A DNA stretch of 34,585 nucleotides from Candidatus Altarchaeota archaeon (GTDB taxonomy: Archaea; Altiarchaeota; Altiarchaeia; IMC4; QMZM01): the NCBI GenBank assembly GCA_016931955.1, contig JAFGDV010000037.1:1-34585 (forward strand), read 5' to 3'. Position numbers and translations under genes: made by a program. Below the pieces are notes generated by a model. It did not search any database and had not been told where the DNA came from. It saw nothing but the letters and a program-made list of their open reading frames with translations. Positions 16,137 through 23,006 of the stretch are shown here, in pieces (the first letter of the stretch is position 1; each line of letters opens with the position of its first letter).

Positions 16137-16940
16137 ATGGCTGAAAGGGACTCTGAGAGATATCCGGAAGAAGGCGAACTGGTTATAGGAACCGTTGATA
16201 GCATATTCAAGCAGGGTGCGTTCATAAGCCTCGACGAATATGGCGACAAAAAGGGCATGCTCCACCTGTCTGAGATATCCCCTAAATGGGTTCGAAACAT
16301 TCGTGATTATGTGAAGGAGGGGCAGAAGGTAGTTCTCCTCGTACTTAAGGTTAATCTCGACAGGGGGCATATCGATTTATCACTCAGGAGGGTTACTGAC
16401 GCCCAGCGGAAAGAGAAACTGCAGGAGATTAAACAAAAACAACGCAGCGTGAAGCTTCTTGAACAACTGTCAAAGGAGCTTAAGCTCTCTGAGGAGGATG
16501 TGGCATCAATAAAGGAGAAGATCCTCAAAAACTACGATTCCTTGTATGCTGGTTTGGAGACTATAGTGGCAGACAACAGTGAGATGGACAAACTGGATAT
16601 AGAGAAGGGGTGGAAACCCCATTTCCTTGATCTGATCAATAGCAGCATAAAGGCACCGCTGGTGAATGTAACTGGTTATGTATGTTTTAGGAGCTACATG
16701 GGAGATGGGGTTGGTGACATAAAGGAATCATTGGTGAAGATAAGAGACTATGATCGTGATCATAACATAGAGGTTTCGTATATCTCCGCCCCAGTATACC
16801 GGATTAATGTCACTGCCGAGGACTATAAAACAGCGGAGAAGATACTCAAAAATTCCACTGAAGAGGGTATAAAGTATCTTGAAGAACACAACGGGATTGG
16901 AGAATTCCATAGAAAGCTCGCGGAGAAACCAGAAAAGTGA
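16137..16940 (+). CDS. eif2a: Translation initiation factor aIF2 subunit alpha
   Basis: 267 aa, standard length. Part of the heterotrimeric factor that brings initiator Met-tRNA to the ribosome. Residues about 14-86 form the S1/OB domain (G-T-V-D-S-I-F-K-Q-G-A-F near the start, G-H-I-D-L-S-L-R-R-V at its end). A helical domain and the C-terminal alpha/beta domain that binds the gamma subunit follow. The stop overlaps the GTG start of nop10, an arrangement common in archaea. Confidence 0.96.
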   Translation: MAERDSERYPEEGELVIGTVDSIFKQGAFISLDEYGDKKGMLHLSEISPKWVRNIRDYVKEGQKVVLLVLKVNLDRGHIDLSLRRVTDAQRKEKLQEIKQKQRSVKLLEQLSKELKLSEEDVASIKEKILKNYDSLYAGLETIVADNSEMDKLDIEKGWKPHFLDLINSSIKAPLVNVTGYVCFRSYMGDGVGDIKESLVKIRDYDRDHNIEVSYISAPVYRINVTAEDYKTAEKILKNSTEEGIKYLEEHNGIGEFHRKLAEKPEK

Positions 16941-17119
16941 AAATCAGGAAATGCCCTGTTTGCGGCACCTACTCCCTACAAGAAAGCTGCTCTGAATGTT
17001 TTTCCAGAACCGTTTCCCCCAGGCCTGCAAGATTTTCACCTATTGATCCCTACGGGGCATATAGGAGAGAGATGAAGAGGGGTATGCTTAAAGATGCTCA
17101 TAAAGAAAACAGCCCTTGA
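16937..17119 (+). CDS. nop10: H/ACA ribonucleoprotein subunit Nop10
   Basis: 60 aa, typical size. It starts at GTG, overlapping the aIF2-alpha stop as GTGA. Two C-x2-C pairs (C-P-V-C at 6-9 and C-S-E-C near 18-21) form the zinc ribbon. The P-R-P-A-R-F-S-P-x-D-P-Y-G-x-Y-R segment is the family's conserved surface. It stabilises the Cbf5 pseudouridine synthase in H/ACA guide-RNA complexes. Its last 26 nt overlap the JAMM gene. Confidence 0.95.
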   Translation: MKIRKCPVCGTYSLQESCSECFSRTVSPRPARFSPIDPYGAYRREMKRGMLKDAHKENSP

Positions 17120-17465
17120 ATTCATCCTCGGTGTCTCGAGGAGCACACACCCCAAGGAGTTCACCGCATTGCTTCGCGGTAGCCCTGACGTAATCAAGGA
17201 GGTCCTCCTCATACCTGGCTCACTCTTTGGTGAAAACTTCGCAAGCATACGGTTTGATATGAAACCCTTTGATTCCACCATAGTAGGAAGCGTGCACTCT
17301 CATCCGTCGACCTCCTATGAGCCCTCCAACGCAGACCGAGGGTTTTTCTCTAAGACCGGTTTCATACACCTGATCGTTAAATACCCCTATAAAAGTATAA
17401 AAGACGTTGCAGCATATGATCTCCAGGGTAACAGAGTGGATCTTGGTGTGGAAGGGCAGCTATAG
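17094..17465 (+). CDS. JAMM/MPN+ metalloprotease domain protein
   Basis: 123 aa, a minimal JAMM domain. The zinc site is complete: E22 and H68-S-H70-P-x6-S78-x2-D81. Archaeal members such as haloarchaeal JAMM1 remove ubiquitin-like SAMP proteins from targets or release sulfur-carrier fusions; that activity is inferred from the family. The start lies inside nop10, so expression is probably coupled to the aIF2-alpha/nop10 transcript. Confidence 0.88.
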   Translation: MLIKKTALEFILGVSRSTHPKEFTALLRGSPDVIKEVLLIPGSLFGENFASIRFDMKPFDSTIVGSVHSHPSTSYEPSNADRGFFSKTGFIHLIVKYPYKSIKDVAAYDLQGNRVDLGVEGQL

Positions 17466-17470
17466 GTATG

Positions 17471-17478
17471 TTTATATA
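17471..17478 (+). promoter_or_regulatory. TATA box ahead of the small membrane protein gene
   Basis: TTTATATA lies 34-41 nt before the ATG at 17512, with a short AT-rich leader and no obvious ribosome binding site. It is consistent with independent transcription after the JAMM gene. Confidence 0.45.
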
Positions 17479-17511
17479 GTCCAAAGATGAATAGATAACA
17501 CCAAACGCAAA

Positions 17512-17958
17512 ATGGATCTGAAAAGCATCCTCCTCTCACTTTTAATACTAGTCTTCATAGTCTCCGCAGAAGAAGGAAGTGGAAACCTATCCTCGTTTGA
17601 GGTCATCGACATAATGAATGCCTTCCTCATACTTGTCTGCTCAATATTCGTTTTTGCAATCGTTGGGACGCTGAGGAATCGAAGACTGCTTGAACTTGTA
17701 CGGTCCGCTCACTTCTTTAAGATAAAGAGGGTCATAACCGCATGGACGTTGTTTGGCTCTGCAGTGCTCCTCTATGCTCTAATCGAGATACTGTTCGCCT
17801 TTAAGGTAATAGACGACGTTGTCATCTACAAAGTCATGAAAACAATCTTCGGTGTTTTATTTGCTGCGGGATTGTTCATACAATATGTTGTGGTCTTGAA
17901 GTACGTAAAGCAGGCCGCTAGGAAAACAACAACTGAAGACAAAGAGAAGAAGGGCTGA
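17512..17958 (+). CDS. Small membrane protein of unknown function
   Basis: 148 aa. A hydrophobic N-terminus (residues 1-19, ending S-A-E) looks like a cleavable signal peptide. Three membrane helices follow at about 33-53, 74-96 and 108-130, with Arg-rich loop residues R55-R58 between the first two and a Lys/Arg/Glu-rich tail. No motif or family recognised. It stands alone between the JAMM gene and hisC, each with its own TATA box. Confidence 0.75.
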   Translation: MDLKSILLSLLILVFIVSAEEGSGNLSSFEVIDIMNAFLILVCSIFVFAIVGTLRNRRLLELVRSAHFFKIKRVITAWTLFGSAVLLYALIEILFAFKVIDDVVIYKVMKTIFGVLFAAGLFIQYVVVLKYVKQAARKTTTEDKEKKG

Positions 17959-17960
17959 GC

Positions 17961-17970
17961 TAGTATATAT
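17961..17970 (+). promoter_or_regulatory. TAGTATATAT promoter element of hisC
   Basis: The element lies 28-37 nt before the hisC ATG. The same ten bases, followed by CC, recur ahead of tRNA-Pro (19030) and the PAC2 gene (30434), so this looks like a favoured strong BRE/TATA sequence of the genome. Confidence 0.6.
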
Positions 17971-17997
17971 CCTCTATTTCTAAAATACTTTACTGCA

Positions 17998-19032
17998 ATG
18001 GATTATGGTTATGTGAACCCCTGGATTGAGGACATAGAATCCTACATCCCCGGGCAGACAATCGAAGGATGCATCAAGCTGGCGTCCAACGAAAATAGCT
18101 ATGGTCCCTCCCCGAGGGTTCTGAAGGCGATAGCACAGGCCAGTTCTTCACTGAATAGGTATCCCTACAAGGATGATGCTGTTCGAGAAAAAACAGCTCA
18201 ATACTGTAATGTAAAGAGAGATAACATCATACTAGGGAACGGCTCAGACGAGTTGATCGACTTAGTGGTGAAGACATTCAAGGGAGCGATTCTCTCCGTT
18301 TATCCGACATTCGCCACCTACCGGATCTCTTCGCAGATATCCAACAGGGAATACATTGAAGTTAGGCTTAATCCTGATCTATCCTTCCCCCTAGAAGAAT
18401 TCATCTCGAATTCAAGGAAGGCTGACATACTCTTTGTCTGTTCCCCCAACAACCCGACTGGGATGGTTCTCCCTGAGAAGGGGCTCAGGGAAATACTGGA
18501 CGAGGGGAAGATAACAGTTATTGATGAAGCCTACTTTGAATTCTATGGTAAGACAGCTGTTAAACTGCTTGATGACTATGATAACCTCATCGTTTTAAGG
18601 ACATTCGCCAAGGCGTTTGCTTTAGCCGGCCTGAGGATGGGTTACATAGTCGCCAATCCCACAATCACAGGGTTGCTCTACAAGGTGAAGCCACCCTTTA
18701 ATGTGAACTCCCTCGCCCAGGAGGCTGCCCTAGCAGCCCTAGATGACACCCAATACATGAAGTCAACAGTCAACAAGATCGTCGAAGACAGGGAATTTAT
18801 CTATAATAAAATCTCTGAGATGTTCAAGGCCTTCAAATCCCACGCCAACTTCATCCTAGTAGATACTACCCCCCTAAGTTCGGATGAATTTTATGGGAGG
18901 CTTCTGGAGAAAAAAATCATAGTCCGCAACCTCAAAAGATTTACGGGCTTCAGGGGAGAATACTGTAGGATAAGCATAGGCACGACAGGAGAAAACAGAA
19001 AACTTATCAAAGCAGTAAGCGAACTCTGCTAG
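17998..19032 (+). CDS. hisC: Histidinol-phosphate aminotransferase
   Basis: 344 aa. PLP-dependent fold-type I aminotransferase; converts imidazole acetol phosphate and glutamate to histidinol phosphate in histidine synthesis. Visible: the N-terminal K-L-A-S-N-E-N-S-Y-G-P-S substrate/PLP region, S-P-N-N-P-T-G, D176-E-A-Y179, and the PLP Schiff-base lysine K205 in F-A-K-A-F-A-L-A-G-L-R-M-G-Y. No other his gene is nearby. Related aminotransferases for aromatic amino acids are close, so the exact substrate is not fully certain. Confidence 0.9.
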   Translation: MDYGYVNPWIEDIESYIPGQTIEGCIKLASNENSYGPSPRVLKAIAQASSSLNRYPYKDDAVREKTAQYCNVKRDNIILGNGSDELIDLVVKTFKGAILSVYPTFATYRISSQISNREYIEVRLNPDLSFPLEEFISNSRKADILFVCSPNNPTGMVLPEKGLREILDEGKITVIDEAYFEFYGKTAVKLLDDYDNLIVLRTFAKAFALAGLRMGYIVANPTITGLLYKVKPPFNVNSLAQEAALAALDDTQYMKSTVNKIVEDREFIYNKISEMFKAFKSHANFILVDTTPLSSDEFYGRLLEKKIIVRNLKRFTGFRGEYCRISIGTTGENRKLIKAVSELC

Positions 19033-19039
19033 TATATAT
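19030..19039 (+). promoter_or_regulatory. TAGTATATAT promoter element of tRNA-Pro
   Basis: The element begins with the hisC stop codon itself and ends 33 nt before the tRNA 5' end. It is identical to the elements at 17961 and 30434. It predicts a short 5' leader of about 10 nt on the tRNA precursor. Confidence 0.55.
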
Positions 19040-19071
19040 CCCCCAGTTACCATATCCTTTATCGTCGATTT

Positions 19072-19146
19072 GGGACCGTAGGGTAGCTTGGCTTATCCTT
19101 CCAGCTTTGGGAGCTGGTGACCCGAGTTCGAATCTCGGCGGTCCCA
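19072..19146 (+). tRNA. tRNA-Pro (anticodon TGG)
   Basis: 75 nt. Acceptor GGGACCG (19072-19078) pairs with CGGTCCC (19139-19145), with discriminator A at 19146. D stem GGGT/ATCC; anticodon stem CCAGC/GCTGG with loop TTTGGGA (anticodon TGG); T arm CCGAG-TTCGAAT-CTCGG. CCA is not encoded and there is no intron. Copies of its 3' end recur downstream (see repeats). Confidence 0.97.
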
Positions 19147-19169
19147 CTACCACCTTTTTCTTAGAAAGA

Positions 19170-19230
19170 AAAACGTGGACGAAAAAGAAAGGAATCTGCC
19201 GAAGGCAGATTCTTAGGGTTGATAAGGGCA
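19170..19230 (+). repeat. 61-bp perfect direct repeat, copy 1
   Basis: Identical base for base to 19514-19574. It runs from AAAACGTGGACG to AAGGGCA and includes a 9-bp hairpin with GAA loop (19192-19212) and the 5' arm of a second hairpin (19222-19243, loop TACC). Confidence 0.9.
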
Positions 19231-19246
19231 TACCTGCCCTTATGTG

Positions 19247-19265
19247 TCGAATCTCGGCGGTCCCA
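19247..19265 (+). repeat. Copy of the tRNA-Pro 3' end (19 bp, perfect)
   Basis: TCGAATCTCGGCGGTCCCA, identical to tRNA positions 19128-19146. A duplicated tRNA 3' end of this length is what integrative elements leave at attachment sites. Confidence 0.9.
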
Positions 19266-19393
19266 TAGCCCTTTTCTCTAGGAAAGAAAAGTGCTATCAT
19301 CAGCAAGATGCTAAGCATCTTGTCTGAGTTGAGGCCAACAGACCTCATCATCCCCAAAGAAACGGAAATTCGCTTCGAGAATTCTTAGGGTTG

Positions 19394-19416
19394 ATAAGGG
19401 CATTTGATGCCCTTAT
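19394..19416. repeat. Hairpin b of unit 2, 10-bp stem
   Basis: ATAAGGGCAT and ATGCCCTTAT pair around a TTG loop. It is equivalent to 19222-19243 (unit 1) and 19566-19588 (unit 3). The tenth pair is T-A here and C-G in unit 3. Confidence 0.85.
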
Positions 19417-19422
19417 TTCGGG

Positions 19423-19437
19423 ATCTCAGCGGTCCCA
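19423..19437 (+). repeat. Second copy of the tRNA-Pro 3' end (14 of 15 bp)
   Basis: ATCTCAGCGGTCCCA differs from the tRNA end at one base. It lies exactly 172 bp after the previous copy. Confidence 0.8.
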
Positions 19438-19513
19438 TTGCCTTCAGCCTTTCTTTTCCGTGAGCGCAAAATCTCCGATTTTGGCGCCCAAAACTGCTAC
19501 AGCAGTTTGACGG

Positions 19514-19574
19514 AAAACGTGGACGAAAAAGAAAGGAATCTGCCGAAGGCAGATTCTTAGGGTTGATAAGGGCA
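19514..19574 (+). repeat. 61-bp perfect direct repeat, copy 2
   Basis: Identical to 19170-19230, at a distance of 344 bp (2 x 172). The following hairpin (19566-19588) has a C-G tenth pair and loop AAG. It may also act as terminator for the flippase-like gene that ends at 19593 on the other strand. Confidence 0.9.
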
Positions 19575-19592
19575 CAAGGTGCCCTTATGTTG

Positions 19593-20630
19593 TTATCTAT
19601 TTGTCTCCTCGTTGTTTGTTATCTTTTGGATGTTCAGTCCCATGTAGACTGCGCATAGGAGCCCTATTATTAGGGGCAGCAGGAAGAGGCAGAATCTGTT
19701 TATTATTGTTGCTGCGGCTGCGGTGGCTTCAAGCATCTTTGGCTGTGCTATCAGTATGTATAATGCGGTGCTTGAACTCTCCCACACGCCTAATGCCCCG
19801 GGCATGAGCGGGAGAAAAGAGATGCCTGCGACAGTAGTTTCAACGATTAAAACAGTTGAGAACTCTATGGAGACACCAAGGGCAGTGAATATGAGGTATG
19901 TTCGCAGCATTCTCAGCCCCCAGACTATTAGCGACATTATGGTTCCAAAGAACAGGATGTAGTTATCTAACATATGCAATCTGACGGCTTCGTTGAATTT
20001 TCCAGACATCTGGTCGAACTCGGGCAGCACCTCTGTTATGTGTTTTTTCAGGAAATGGATTCCTGAAAGCAGGGTGGCGATCCTTTTCATGCTCTTCAGG
20101 AAGATGTCCTTCCTCGTAACCAGTGTTATTACGACAGCGAACAGAAGCAGCAATATCATGGCAATCGTGGCGAGGAAGAGGGCGAATAGCATCGAAACAC
20201 CCTTCACATATGTGAGGTATATGGCTATTCCGCTGAGTAGGAACATTGGGACGATCTCGAGGAAAAGATCCACGAGGACGCTTGATGCTGCAGTGGTTAA
20301 TGGTAGGTTATCTGTCTTCGAGATTATGTAGGCCTTAACTGGTTCACCCCCAGCAAGACCTATTGGTGTTATGCCATTCATGAAGTATCCTACGAATGTT
20401 GCTGGCAGCAGATTGCGCATTGAGACGTTCGAGTGCCTTAGGACGAGGCGCCATTTAAATGAGGATACGATATTAGAGGTTAACTGTATTGTCAGGATTA
20501 ATAAAAGGTAACCTGGAGAGATCTTTTTTAACTCCTCCAGAAACTGGTCGAAATCAACAAGGTATAGTGTCAGAAACACCAGCAGCAAGCCGATAAGTGA
20601 GAGGAGAATTGCTTTACGTCGCATTTTCAC
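19593..20630 (-). CDS. Flippase-like integral membrane protein (UPF0104 / LPG synthase TM family)
   Basis: 345 aa, almost entirely hydrophobic with about eight membrane helices. Family marks are F-K-W-R-L-V-L near residue 60, G-Y-F-M-N-G-I-T-P-I-G-L-A-G-G-E-P near 80-97, and P-G-A-L-G-V-W-E near 280. The family includes the membrane part of bacterial lysyl-phosphatidylglycerol synthase and archaeal AglD-type proteins; members are thought to move lipids or lipid-linked sugars. Its start overlaps the stop of the GT4 gene by four bases, which supports a shared role in making and translocating a glycolipid or lipid-linked glycan. Confidence 0.88.
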   Translation of the reverse strand: MKMRRKAILLSLIGLLLVFLTLYLVDFDQFLEELKKISPGYLLLILTIQLTSNIVSSFKWRLVLRHSNVSMRNLLPATFVGYFMNGITPIGLAGGEPVKAYIISKTDNLPLTTAASSVLVDLFLEIVPMFLLSGIAIYLTYVKGVSMLFALFLATIAMILLLLFAVVITLVTRKDIFLKSMKRIATLLSGIHFLKKHITEVLPEFDQMSGKFNEAVRLHMLDNYILFFGTIMSLIVWGLRMLRTYLIFTALGVSIEFSTVLIVETTVAGISFLPLMPGALGVWESSSTALYILIAQPKMLEATAAAATIINRFCLFLLPLIIGLLCAVYMGLNIQKITNNEETNR

Positions 20631-21679
20631 ATAAGGGATTCATAGATCTTGACTAGTTTTTCGACAGATTTGTTGATGTCCCTCTTCTTAACCTCCTCCA
20701 ATGATTTTTCGCCGATTTCCTCCCTGATTCCATTATTCTCAAAGAGGTATCTGGTCTGTTCTATGAGTTTTTCTACTGTGTTGCAGGCGATGCCGCCTGA
20801 GCCCACGACCTCCATGAGCACTGGATTGTCTGAAATCAATACGGGTTTTTTGAAGAGCATGGCTTCTTGAGCTACTAATCCCTCAGTCTCGATGAGTGAC
20901 GGCATTAGGAGCATTGAGCACTCATTGAATGCCGCCAACTTGTCTTCATGATCTAAAAACTTGTAGAAGTGTATGTTATCCTTCTCATGTATCCTCTTCT
21001 CGAGTGTTCCTTTACCCACTATGACGAATTCTCGGTCGGGTATTTTCTCTGCCGCTTCTATCACCCAATTGATCCTCTTTGAGGCGTCTATTCTCCCCAG
21101 GTAGAAGGCGAATTCTCCCTTTATGCCGTATTTTTCCTTGAAGTTTATCCTAGGCTTGAGGTTTTCTATTGATTCTGAGGAGTTCATTCCGTTGGGGACT
21201 ACTTCAGCCCGCGCTTTAAGCCCCCTTTCCCTGTACATCTCCTTGGTGGCGTTTGTCTGGCAGACTACGACGTCGAATCTGTTGAAGAAGGATAAAACGT
21301 ACCACCAAGCAAGGTTCTGGAAGACTCGTGGTTGTTTGTGGCCGAACACGCCCTCCAGTAGGTGGTAGGGATGCAGGTGTGTTGTAGTGACCTTCTTTGC
21401 ATTTAGGAATGAGGAGTAGAGGCCAAGGGAATAGGCGGTATGAACGTGCATGATGTCCGCATCAACTTTTCTGAAGGTCGGCAATATGATGTCGTAGTCC
21501 CTCTGAAAGGGTGCGGGTATGTTGGGGAGGGATTTCACAGGGAAACTGTATTCTCTCGTGACCCTCCCTGTTAGGACTTCAATGTCCATGTGCTTCTGTA
21601 GTAAAGGTACAATGCTTTTGATGTAGGTGGTAACGCCATTAAACTGCTCGAATGTATCAGAAACCCATACTACTTTCAT
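20627..21679 (-). CDS. Glycosyltransferase family 4
   Basis: 350 aa, GT-B fold. The N-terminal domain begins V-W-V-S-D-T-F with the N-G-V-T-T-Y motif of GT4 enzymes. The C-terminal domain has F-Y-L-G-R-I-D-A-S-K-R and the donor-binding E-T-E-G-L-V-A-Q-E signature (E-x7-E). No membrane helix, so it acts at the cytoplasmic face. The closest recalled relatives are diacylglycerol glycosyltransferases and PimB-like mannosyltransferases, so a lipid acceptor is likely. It starts 5 nt after the DRE-TIM gene ends and overlaps the flippase-like gene. Confidence 0.92.
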   Translation of the reverse strand: MKVVWVSDTFEQFNGVTTYIKSIVPLLQKHMDIEVLTGRVTREYSFPVKSLPNIPAPFQRDYDIILPTFRKVDADIMHVHTAYSLGLYSSFLNAKKVTTTHLHPYHLLEGVFGHKQPRVFQNLAWWYVLSFFNRFDVVVCQTNATKEMYRERGLKARAEVVPNGMNSSESIENLKPRINFKEKYGIKGEFAFYLGRIDASKRINWVIEAAEKIPDREFVIVGKGTLEKRIHEKDNIHFYKFLDHEDKLAAFNECSMLLMPSLIETEGLVAQEAMLFKKPVLISDNPVLMEVVGSGGIACNTVEKLIEQTRYLFENNGIREEIGEKSLEEVKKRDINKSVEKLVKIYESLM

Positions 21680-21684
21680 CCTGC

Positions 21685-22959
21685 CTACTCCTCTCCCCCT
21701 TCTTCAACCTCGATGTCTTCTACGACCGGCGTAAACATGAAGTATTTTTCTACATACTTGCGCATCTCGTCGTCGGAGATGCAGGATCTACGGTCTTCTT
21801 CGTCGTAGAGCCTGTGGATATCATGGTATATCCGCATTATCCTCGGATCCTTTTTTTCGATTTTAATTTGTACGCCCATAAGTTCCTCTGCTATATCCTC
21901 AACCTTCTTTCGTATTACCTCCGTGCCTGAGGAGTCGCCTATCATAAGCCTCCGCTCCCCTCCAACAGACTCTGGGGGGAATGGCTCATATATCAACGGG
22001 TTCTTTATCACAGCCGCTGTATGTATCCCTGATTCGTGGGCGAAGACGTTTTTTCCAACAACTGCTTTGTTTCTTGGGACGAAGATTCGGGCTTCTTTTT
22101 CCATGAACCTGGCGAATTCGACAAGGCATTCTGTGTTGTATCTATCGAAGCCCTTGACCCTGTTGACGAAGAAGACTATTATCTTCTCAAGTTCGCTGTT
22201 TCCTGCCCTCTCGCCTATCCCTAAGAATGTCAGATTCGACCAGTTTGCGCCATACCAGTAGGCTGCAAGTGAATTGGATACTCCCATGCCGAAGTCATCG
22301 TGGATGTGGCTTTCTATGTTTTTGACGCCAATCCCTCGCAGGCTTTTGACAATCTCTGGAATACCGTAGGGTAGGTCTACTTCTGGGAAGGGCATCCCCA
22401 AGCCGAGGGTGTCGCATATTCTTATTATCGTATTCTTGTCCCGGGAAATTATCTCTTTTACTAGGGGGATTGTGAAGCCCTTGAAGTCAGATCTTGTGAT
22501 GTCTTCCAGGTGGCATCGAGCCCTGAGGTCGTGGTCTAATGCATAGTCAAGGGCTTTCAAGTAGTGCTCCATCGCATCTTCTTTGCTTTTGAATTCAATC
22601 TTGTCGAACAGGTGTATGTCTGACACGGACATTAGGATGCCCGTTTCATCTATTCCATCGAATCCAAGTATGATGTCTATGTCTTTTGTATTCGCTCTCG
22701 CCCAGGCAGTAACCTCTGGGTATTTGTATCCCCTGTCAAGCATTTCCCTGGCTACTGCTTTATCCCTGTCCTTGTAGAGGAAGCATTCGATCTTTTCGAT
22801 CCCGATCTTGTGCAGGTATTCGTAGACTTGGAGTTTTGTCTTCTTTGTCATGATGACTCCCGGCATCTGTGCCCCGTCTCTGATAGTGCTGTCGCTTATC
22901 CTTATCTCCTGTTTTAAGGGCAGCTCTACTTTTGGCATGTCATCATAGCTTCTGAACAT
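21685..22959 (-). CDS. DRE-TIM acyltransferase (isopropylmalate/homocitrate/Re-citrate synthase family)
   Basis: About 424 aa. HMGL-like TIM barrel. The N-terminal signature D-S-T-I-R-D-G-A-Q-M-P-G supplies the catalytic Arg and metal Asp; H-I-H-D-D-F-G supplies the metal His pair; G-I-G-E-R-A-G-N-S-E-L-E-K closes the site. These enzymes condense acetyl-CoA with a 2-oxoacid. The sequence after the signature looks to me more like the group holding Re-citrate synthases than classical LeuA, and the C-terminal LeuA regulatory domain appears to be missing. Product could be citrate, homocitrate or isopropylmalate; I cannot decide. The ATG at 22959 is preferred over the GTG at 22968 because AAGGTG lies just before it. 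Confidence 0.85.
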   Translation of the reverse strand: MFRSYDDMPKVELPLKQEIRISDSTIRDGAQMPGVIMTKKTKLQVYEYLHKIGIEKIECFLYKDRDKAVAREMLDRGYKYPEVTAWARANTKDIDIILGFDGIDETGILMSVSDIHLFDKIEFKSKEDAMEHYLKALDYALDHDLRARCHLEDITRSDFKGFTIPLVKEIISRDKNTIIRICDTLGLGMPFPEVDLPYGIPEIVKSLRGIGVKNIESHIHDDFGMGVSNSLAAYWYGANWSNLTFLGIGERAGNSELEKIIVFFVNRVKGFDRYNTECLVEFARFMEKEARIFVPRNKAVVGKNVFAHESGIHTAAVIKNPLIYEPFPPESVGGERRLMIGDSSGTEVIRKKVEDIAEELMGVQIKIEKKDPRIMRIYHDIHRLYDEEDRRSCISDDEMRKYVEKYFMFTPVVEDIEVEEGGEE

Positions 22960-22964
22960 TTCGT

Positions 22965-22971
22965 TCACCTT
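22965..22971 (-). promoter_or_regulatory. Ribosome binding site deciding the start of the DRE-TIM gene
   Basis: AAGGTGA on the minus strand ends about 5 nt before the ATG at 22959 and covers the alternative GTG at 22968. This is one of the clearer Shine-Dalgarno sites here and argues for the ATG. Confidence 0.5.
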
Positions 22972-23006
22972 TACTACTATTAATAATTGAGGTTGATAAA
23001 CTACAA

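Larger units (their letters stand above)
19147..19592. repeat. Non-coding hairpin array between tRNA-Pro and the flippase-like gene
   Basis: 446 bp with no convincing gene. It holds three units. A 22-bp core (ATTCTTAGGGTTGATAAGGG then CA) starts at 19209, 19381 and 19553, exactly 172 bp apart. Each core joins two hairpins. Copies of the tRNA-Pro 3' end close units 1 and 2. The 5' parts of the units differ in sequence but are also rich in hairpins. In unit 3, an 8-bp stem (19454-19461 with 19510-19517) encloses two hairpins (19464-19487 and 19491-19508), forming a three-way junction. It looks like a tandem, tRNA-targeted insertion or a structured RNA, not spacer. Confidence 0.85.

Noticed and set aside
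19007-19357. Minus-strand frame of 116 aa over tRNA-Pro and the hairpin array
   Set aside because: It runs across a tRNA and inverted repeats, has no plausible start signal and no domain.
19247-19437. Additional complete tRNA genes
   Set aside because: Only the last 15-19 bases of the tRNA recur; no acceptor 5' strand, D arm or anticodon arm precedes them.
19147-19592. CRISPR array
   Set aside because: The repeated units are long, include tRNA-derived ends and differ in their 5' parts; there are no regular short repeats with unique spacers and no cas genes.
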